Position numbers and translations under genes: made by a program. From positions 1-34,732 of the forward strand of contig JABJHA010000031.1 in the NCBI GenBank assembly GCA_018662005.1: a stretch of DNA of 34,732 bases. Reading direction: 5' to 3'. The stretch is from Rhodospirillaceae bacterium. Its GTDB lineage: Bacteria > Pseudomonadota > Alphaproteobacteria > Rhodospirillales > JABHCV01. The notes below the pieces were generated by a model, which was not told the origin of the DNA, searched no databases, and saw only the letters and a program-made list of their open reading frames with translations. This document shows positions 29,634 to 34,732 of this stretch, in pieces (within the stretch, counting starts at the first letter, position 1; every line of letters begins with the position of its first letter).

Positions 29634-32600
29634 TTATGCCGTTTTTCTAAGTTCATCGGCCATTTTCAGGTCGACGGAAACCAGTTGCGAGACGCCGCGT
29701 TCCGACATGGTGACGCCGAACAGGCGATCCATGCGGGCCATGGTCAGGCGGTGATGGGTGATCACCAGGAAGCGGGTGTGTCCGGAATGGGACATCTCGG
29801 TTAGCATCGAGCAGAACCTGTCGACGTTGGCGTCATCCAGCGGTGCGTCAACTTCGTCGAGCACACAGATCGGCGCCGGGTTGGTCAGGAAAACCCCGAA
29901 CAGCAGGGCCAGCGCCGTCAACGCCTGCTCGCCACCGGACAGCAGAGACAACACTTGCAGGCGTTTGCCTGGCGGGCTGGCCATAATTTCCAATCCGGCT
30001 TCCAGCGGGTCGTCGCTGTCGGTCAAGGTTAGATGGGCGCGGCCGCCACCGAACAGGCGCACGAACAGTTCCTGGAAGTGTTTATCAACCTCGTGGAATG
30101 AAGCGAGAAGACGCTGCCTTCCCTCCCTGTTCAACTCGGCGATGCCCTTGCGCAGTTTCGCAATCGCTGCGGTCAGGTCATCACGTTCGCTAAGCAGTGT
30201 TTCGACCTGTTCGGTCAACTCCTGCATTTCCTGTTCGGCGCGCAGGTTGACCGGGCCCATGGTGTCGCGTTCGCGGAGCAGGCGTTCCACCTTGCGCTCG
30301 CTGGCCTCCATGTCGGGCAGTTCCTTGTCTTCGTTTAGGGCGGCAATTTCAAACAACTGGTCAGGTGTGGCGTCCAGTTTGTCCAGCACCCGTTCGAGGA
30401 TGCCTTCGATGGCCTGTTCGGCCTGATCGACAAAACCCTGATAGCGGACCCGGTTTTCGCGCGCCTGGGCCAGGTCGGCTTCGGCGCTGCGCAGGGCTTT
30501 GTCAGCCTCGGTGAGTCGGGTTTCGGCAACAGCCAGCTTGTCGGCTGACTGTTTACGGGTGGCTTCGGACTGCTCGATACTTTCCATCAGGACGGCGCGT
30601 TTGGCTTCTATTTCCTTTGGCAGGGCGGAAAGCCGGTCAATTTCCGCGCTCTCTGCCTGCTGGCGTTCGCTCAACTGATCGATCTGGTGTGTGGCCCCTT
30701 CGATGCGTTGCCGCCAGTTCGTCAGTTCGCGTTCAATATCGGCGAGGCGGCGGCGGCGTTCTTCGGCGGCGCGAACCAACGTATCGAAGGCGCTTTGGCA
30801 TTCCACCTGAACGGTTCGCCGTTCGGCCAGATCGGCCCGATGGCCGGTGATCTTGTCGCGGGCAACCTCGGCATTGGGCAGGGCCGCCAGCGCTTCGCGG
30901 GTTTCAAGGGCGCGCGCGTCGGTTTCTTCCTGATCGGTCTTTATGGAAGTCGCCATCTCGATCATCGTCGAAAGTCTGGAAGAATGATGGGCCGCTTTTT
31001 CCTTGATCTCGGTGAGAACGTCGCGGGCCTGACCATAGGCTGTGTCGGCGCTGTTGGCATCGGCGCGGGCTTCGCGTTCCGCTGCTTGCGTCTGTTCGGC
31101 AATTTCGCGAGCTTTACCGGCGGTGGCATCGGCGTCGGCAACATCGGCGCGGGCGTCATCAAGACTGTCGCGGATGGTGTTCAGGCGATTGCGTTGCTGG
31201 AGGCGGGCGGCGGCGGCGGTTTCGGCTCCGGCGGACATGGTAAAGCCATCCCAGCGCCACATGGCACCGTCGCGACTGACCAGCGACTGGCCCTGCTTGA
31301 GGCCGTCGGCAAGACGGTTACCCGACTCTTCATCATCAACGATGCCGATCTGGCTGAGGCAGCGGGTCAACGCCGGGGGGCCGGAAACGAAACGGCTTAA
31401 GGGTTCGGCTCCACCGGGCAGATTGACCGGCTGGCTGAAGGGAAGCAGGGTGCGCCAGCGAACCGGTGCCGGTTCGTCGCTGGATGCGGAAAGATCTTCG
31501 CCCAGGGCTGCGCCCAGAGCCGCCTCGAAACCCGGATTGACGCTAACCTGATCGATCATTGCCGGCCAATCGCCTGAATCACCGGCTTTCAGCACGTCTG
31601 CCAGGGCCTGCTCTTCGGCCAGAAGCCGGGTCAGGGTGGATTGTGTGGTGTGCTGATGGGAAACAGAGCGCGAGATATTTTCGGTCGCCTCGCTACGTGC
31701 CTGTTCAGCATTTTCGGTGCGATTTCTGGCATTTTGCAAAGCTGTTTGATGATTTTCCAGGGTTGCTTCAGCATCGGCAAGAACGGTGGCATCGATGGCT
31801 TTGGCCTCAAGACGGGCGCGTTGTTCTTCAGTATCGGCAGCGCGGGCTTTCAGACGTTCGCTGCGGTGGGTCAGGTCATCCATGGTCCGGTGCAGGCTGG
31901 CGCGTCTGGCTTCGTTGTCGGCCAACTGATCGGTCAACGCGGTTAGCACGGCGTCCAGTTCGTCAACGCGGGTATTGGCCTCGGTCAGTTTTTCCTGGGC
32001 CTGCTGGCCGTCTTCTTCTTCACCCTGACGGGCCGAATCAATGGTTTTGCGTTCCGCCTCAAGGGTGCTCATCGCCTGGGTGGCGTCCCCCGCAAGGGCT
32101 TTTTCCCGCTCGATGTCGGCGGCAATTTGCTCAAGCCTTCGAGCACCCTCGGCGCTGGCTTCGGCAATGCGTTGTTCTTCTGCCTCAAGGCCATCGCGGG
32201 CGACTGTCTGACGGTGCAATTCCGCCGCCGTTTCGGCTTCCCTGGCGCGCAAGTCGGGCAGATCGGTTGCGGCTTCTGCCTGGGCCGTCGAATTGGTCGC
32301 AGCCAGACGGGTCAACTCTTCGACCATGCCCGAGGCGGCGAGGAGTTCCTGGCGGTGGGCATCCAGTTCGCCGCTCGCCTGAACCCAGCGCAGATGGTAG
32401 AGGGTCGCTTCGGACTTGCGGATGTGATCGGACAGATTTCGGTAACGGTTGGCTTGTCGGGCCTGTTTTTTCAAGCCCTGCATCTGGACTTCAAGAGTTC
32501 CCAGAATATCTTCCAGCCGTTCCAGATTGGTTTCCGCACCGCGCAGGCGCAGTTCTGCTTCATGACGACGGGAATGCAGGCCGGTGATGCCGGCGGCTTC

Positions 32601-33098
32601 TTCCAGCAGCGAGCGGCGTTGTTCCGGCTTGGCGGCAATGACGGCGCCGATGCGGCCCTGGCTGACCATCGCCGTGGAGCGGGCCCCGGTGGCTGAGTCG
32701 GCGAACAGGAGTTGCACATCCTTGGCCCGTGTTTCCTTGCCGTTAACCCGGTAGGTAGAACCTTTCTCGCGCTCGATGCGGCGACTGATATCGAGTTCGT
32801 CAAATTCGTTGAACTGGGCCGGTGCTGTGCGTTCGGCGTTGCCCAGGTTGAGCACCACTTCGGCGATGTTGCGAGCCGGGCGTTCTGCGGTACCGCCGAA
32901 GATGACATCTTCCATGCCGCTGCCGCGCATTTGTTTCGCCGATGTCTCGCCCATCACCCAGCGCAAGGCTTCAACCAAATTGGACTTGCCGCAGCCATTG
33001 GGTCCGACGACGCCGGTCAGGCCGGGTTCAATAAGCAATTCAGTCGGATCGACGAATGACTTAAAACCTGCAAGTCTGAGTTTAGAAAAACGGAGCAA
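29634..33098 (-). CDS. smc: Chromosome segregation protein SMC
   Basis: Chromosome-organising ATPase acting as a dimer with ScpA and ScpB. The 1154 aa have the full architecture: N-terminal ATP loop GPNGCGKSN at 32-40, Q-loop region, first coiled coil (about 165-500), hinge (about 510-660, with SVNPGFEAALGAALGEDL), second coiled coil (about 670-1000), and the C-terminal ATPase half with LSGGEQ at 1053-1058 and Walker B D1081-E1082 in VLDEVDAPLDD. The length is typical. Both coils are Ala/Glu/Arg-rich. Downstream of the DsbA-like gene with a 39-bp gap, probably co-transcribed. Confidence 0.97.
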   Translation of the reverse strand: MLRFSKLRLAGFKSFVDPTELLIEPGLTGVVGPNGCGKSNLVEALRWVMGETSAKQMRGSGMEDVIFGGTAERPARNIAEVVLNLGNAERTAPAQFNEFDELDISRRIEREKGSTYRVNGKETRAKDVQLLFADSATGARSTAMVSQGRIGAVIAAKPEQRRSLLEEAAGITGLHSRRHEAELRLRGAETNLERLEDILGTLEVQMQGLKKQARQANRYRNLSDHIRKSEATLYHLRWVQASGELDAHRQELLAASGMVEELTRLAATNSTAQAEAATDLPDLRAREAETAAELHRQTVARDGLEAEEQRIAEASAEGARRLEQIAADIEREKALAGDATQAMSTLEAERKTIDSARQGEEEDGQQAQEKLTEANTRVDELDAVLTALTDQLADNEARRASLHRTMDDLTHRSERLKARAADTEEQRARLEAKAIDATVLADAEATLENHQTALQNARNRTENAEQARSEATENISRSVSHQHTTQSTLTRLLAEEQALADVLKAGDSGDWPAMIDQVSVNPGFEAALGAALGEDLSASSDEPAPVRWRTLLPFSQPVNLPGGAEPLSRFVSGPPALTRCLSQIGIVDDEESGNRLADGLKQGQSLVSRDGAMWRWDGFTMSAGAETAAAARLQQRNRLNTIRDSLDDARADVADADATAGKAREIAEQTQAAEREARADANSADTAYGQARDVLTEIKEKAAHHSSRLSTMIEMATSIKTDQEETDARALETREALAALPNAEVARDKITGHRADLAERRTVQVECQSAFDTLVRAAEERRRRLADIERELTNWRQRIEGATHQIDQLSERQQAESAEIDRLSALPKEIEAKRAVLMESIEQSEATRKQSADKLAVAETRLTEADKALRSAEADLAQARENRVRYQGFVDQAEQAIEGILERVLDKLDATPDQLFEIAALNEDKELPDMEASERKVERLLRERDTMGPVNLRAEQEMQELTEQVETLLSERDDLTAAIAKLRKGIAELNREGRQRLLASFHEVDKHFQELFVRLFGGGRAHLTLTDSDDPLEAGLEIMASPPGKRLQVLSLLSGGEQALTALALLFGVFLTNPAPICVLDEVDAPLDDANVDRFCSMLTEMSHSGHTRFLVITHHRLTMARMDRLFGVTMSERGVSQLVSVDLKMADELRKTA

Positions 33099-33137
33099 TG
33101 GTTGGTTTCCTGAAGTTTAGAAAAAAGCCGGTTTGTT

Positions 33138-33749
33138 TTATTGTTTTTTGGCCAGCGCTTTGTTCAGAATATCCTTGAAATCTTCGTAAGGAAGGTTGCC
33201 CGGGACTTTAACGCCCTCAATGAAGAACGTCGGGGTCGATTCAACGCCAAGAACCTGACTGGCCTCCTGTGCCTTTGCCTGCAAGGCGTTGAGGAGGTCT
33301 TGATTGTCGAGACAGTTTTCAAGATCGTCGACGCCCATACCGCTGAGGCGGGCGATTCCGGCGATGGCGTCAAAGGGGGTATTGCTACGAGCCCATGTTT
33401 CCTGCGACTGGAAAAAGGCGTCGATCATCGGAATGTAGTTTTTTTGACCCGAACAGCGGGCGACCATCGCCGCCGCCATGGCCAGATTGCCAAGCGGGAA
33501 ATCCCAAAAAACAATCCTTACCTTTCCGGTGTCGACGAAATCCCGCTTTATGCTGGGCAGGGCGTCTTTATGAAATGACGCGCAGTGGGGACAGGTCAGC
33601 GAGGAATATTCGATCATGGTGACCGGCGCATCGGCGCGGCCTATGGATTTTTCGGCCATGGCCTCAGCCAGCGGTGCATTCTCGGCAAAGCCTGAAGTGG
33701 CCGCAAACATGAAAATGGATACTGCTATCCCTAGTAGGTAACGAGCCAA
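33138..33749 (-). CDS. DsbA-family thiol:disulfide oxidoreductase, exported
   Basis: Periplasmic thioredoxin-fold protein. A signal peptide (ARYLLGIAVSIFMFAATSGFA) is followed by the thioredoxin motif YSSLTCPHCASFH with active site CPHC at 53-56, an inserted helical domain, and a STPTFFIEG loop with the cis-proline. CPHC suits an oxidase like DsbA, but this short form also resembles BdbD/DsbA-like proteins often next to smc in alphaproteobacteria. The frame opens at a GTG (33767), but a predicted promoter would start transcription near 33773, leaving six bases; the TTG at 33749 has GGAGGG four bases upstream, so I prefer it (203 aa). Confidence 0.9.
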   Translation of the reverse strand: MARYLLGIAVSIFMFAATSGFAENAPLAEAMAEKSIGRADAPVTMIEYSSLTCPHCASFHKDALPSIKRDFVDTGKVRIVFWDFPLGNLAMAAAMVARCSGQKNYIPMIDAFFQSQETWARSNTPFDAIAGIARLSGMGVDDLENCLDNQDLLNALQAKAQEASQVLGVESTPTFFIEGVKVPGNLPYEDFKDILNKALAKKQ

Positions 33750-33779
33750 AACACCCTCCAATAACACAACATGTAGACT

Positions 33780-33824
33780 ATATTAAACGGACTATAGAAT
33801 CGCCTCAAGCACGGAGTCGACTCC
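33780..33824 (-). promoter_or_regulatory. Promoter of the DsbA-like/smc unit with GANTC sites and palindrome
   Basis: On the minus strand TTGAGG (33808-33803) is followed after 17 bases by TAATAT (33785-33780). A GAATC/GATTC site (33797-33801) lies in the spacer. A perfect 12-bp palindrome GGAGTCGACTCC (33813-33824), which contains two overlapping-in-series GANTC sites, lies five bases upstream of the -35. Confidence 0.6.
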
Positions 33825-33877
33825 TTTTCAGCACGCCCTGTGGACAGTTTTTCCAAGTCAGGCCGATATGGGCGTTA

Positions 33878-34381
33878 TTAAGGCTTTTGTTTGAGAGTTT
33901 TGCCCAGAACAGCCCGTCCCAGACCCTCCAGGGCCTGATGCAAATCCTCATCCTCAATATCGCTTAAATTCTTTAACAACCCGCGTTCTTCGGTTTCCGG
34001 CAAAGGCGGAACCGGCGGCGGCGGTGACCCTGGAGGCTCTGGCAGGGGCCCTTGATTAATGTGAATACGCTCAACGGCGGCATAACCGAAATAGCTGTTA
34101 ATTTTTTCAATCAGGACATCTCCCTGATGCTGCACATAGGTTGCCAGCCCGCCGTTATTGATACGCAGATGCAAGACGCCCCTGTCTTTGTTGCCCGGGG
34201 AGTAGTGGATTTTTTCCGGCGCGCTATGGTCAGCCAGATGTTCACCGGCAATCACCGGCCAATCATTGATAATTGCAGCATCGGCGAAACCGCGTACGCC
34301 GAAGATCGGTTTGGTGATCTTGCCAACGTGTTCGGCCAGGGTTTTGGCCCTGCCGCCTCTTTGTCGATTTTTCTGAGCCAT
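33878..34381 (-). CDS. DUF721/DciA-like protein
   Basis: Protein of 167 aa with the DUF721 domain in its first 110 residues: basic N-terminus, LAEHVGKITKPIFGVRGFADAAIINDWPVIAGEHLADHSAPEKIHY, then VLHLRINNGGLATYVQHQGDVLIEKINSYFGYAAVERIHI. DciA proteins in this family load or handle the replicative helicase DnaB in bacteria without DnaC; whether this one does is inferred. The rest is a Pro-rich linker and an acidic C-terminal part (about 135-167). It lies upstream of the DsbA-like gene and smc, the usual alphaproteobacterial order; the 110-bp gap and predicted internal promoter suggest partly independent expression. Confidence 0.88.
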   Translation of the reverse strand: MAQKNRQRGGRAKTLAEHVGKITKPIFGVRGFADAAIINDWPVIAGEHLADHSAPEKIHYSPGNKDRGVLHLRINNGGLATYVQHQGDVLIEKINSYFGYAAVERIHINQGPLPEPPGSPPPPVPPLPETEERGLLKNLSDIEDEDLHQALEGLGRAVLGKTLKQKP

Positions 34382-34587
34382 TGTTTGTCAAAGATAGCGC
34401 CATGATCGAAGGGGAACAACAGCGTCTTCTGACGGGCCTGTGAATCGAGCCTGAATCATCTCTAACACGAGCCGAAAGAATCCTGTGACTCCATGAACTT
34501 AACACATAATCTGGAATTTTTTAATGTTGGATTTTGGCACGTCACACTATATAGTGCGTTAACGTTTTTTTTTGAGGGCGGTTATTG
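34382..34587. other. Divergent intergenic region with clustered GANTC sites
   Basis: 206 bases between the DUF721 gene (-) and the secreted protein gene (+). Four GANTC sites lie within 50 bp (34442-34446, 34453-34457, 34478-34482, 34487-34491). A promoter and two palindromes lie near 34527-34564. No further gene is supported. Confidence 0.7.
34527..34555 (+). promoter_or_regulatory. Promoter of the secreted/TolC-like gene
   Basis: TTGGAT (34527-34532), a 17-base spacer, and TATAGT (34550-34555). The -10 lies inside a perfect 12-bp palindrome CACTATATAGTG (34545-34556), so it may be an operator-covered promoter. CGTTAACG (34557-34564) and nine Ts follow in the leader. The predicted start, near 34562, would fall at this second palindrome. 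Confidence 0.65.
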
Positions 34588-34732
34588 ATGGATATACTCC
34601 ACTCGAACCGGCGATGGGTTTGTGTCGGCATGGCCGCTGCTTTTGCGGTTGTGCTTTCTGTTGGCAGTTCTTCGGCTGAGACCCTTTCGGAATTGCTGCC
34701 GGATTTTCTCGACAATCATAATCTGTCCAAGG
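34588..34732 (+). CDS. Secreted protein N-terminus, probably TolC-family outer membrane channel (cut by window edge)
   Basis: The first 48 residues of a protein that runs off the right edge. ATG 34588 follows GAGGGCGG (34573-34580) at good distance. An N-terminal signal peptide with a basic region (NRRW) and a hydrophobic core (AAAFAVVLSVG) ends near SSA. The mature part begins ETLSELLPDFLDNHNLSK, which resembles the start of TolC-type efflux channels, where a Leu-rich stretch with a periodic N-x-x-L pattern opens the repeat. This family call rests on a short stretch. It is divergent from the DUF721 gene and has its own predicted promoter. Confidence 0.6.
   Translation, partial: MDILHSNRRWVCVGMAAAFAVVLSVGSSSAETLSELLPDFLDNHNLSK

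Noticed and set aside
31559-32587. 342-codon + strand frame opposite smc
   Set aside because: Low-complexity Arg/Pro/Gly/Trp-rich translation typical of antisense reading of a GC-rich gene; smc is complete.
34402-34443. 13-residue frame upstream of the GANTC cluster
   Set aside because: Too short and without context; no similarity or promoter evidence.

Overview
The window is a chromosomal housekeeping segment of an alphaproteobacterium, most likely a Rhodospirillales-type or related lineage. The assignment rests on a complete dcw (division and cell wall) cluster with murB between murC and ddl, an FtsZ with a long acidic linker, an F0 ATP synthase operon carrying both b and b' subunits and lacking the F1 genes, rnpB close to mraZ, and the dciA-like/DsbA-like/smc trio. 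The sequence is moderately GC-rich and I see no transposase, CRISPR array, tRNA or prophage gene.

Layout: (1) 1-1414: the 3' end of the RNase P RNA gene (+), then a convergent Bcr/CflA-type drug-efflux gene (-). (2) 1415-1847: a gene-free regulatory stretch holding a striking seven-unit, 10-bp-periodic TGGG array, read as the MraZ operator. (3) 1848-20369 (+): mraZ, rsmH, ftsL, ftsI, murE, murF, mraY, murD, ftsW, murG, murC, murB, ddl, ftsQ, ftsA, ftsZ. Most junctions are 4-bp ATGA overlaps, and a strong hairpin terminator follows ftsZ. (4) 20576-26237 (+): lpxC with its own terminator, bamD, recN, ligA. (5) 26234-28800 (-): atpI, atpB, atpE, atpG (b'), atpF (b), convergent with ligA and sharing its stop palindrome. 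(6) 29014-34381 (-): a DUF1127-type small protein, smc, a DsbA-family thiol oxidoreductase and a DUF721/DciA-like protein. (7) 34588 to the right edge (+): the N-terminus of a secreted protein, probably a TolC-type outer membrane channel.

The dcw genes together make lipid II from UDP-MurNAc (MurB-G, MraY, Ddl) and build the divisome that polymerises it at midcell (FtsL, Q, A, Z, W, I). LpxC and BamD add outer membrane functions (lipid A synthesis, beta-barrel assembly). RecN, LigA and SMC cover DNA repair and chromosome organisation. No new multi-gene system is evident. The observations most worth checking are regulatory: the extended MraZ box array, clustered GANTC (CcrM-type) sites in several intergenic promoter regions, palindromes over or next to predicted promoters near 29546, 33818 and 34550, and a 13-bp copy of the conserved rnpB 3' region at the end of the efflux gene.
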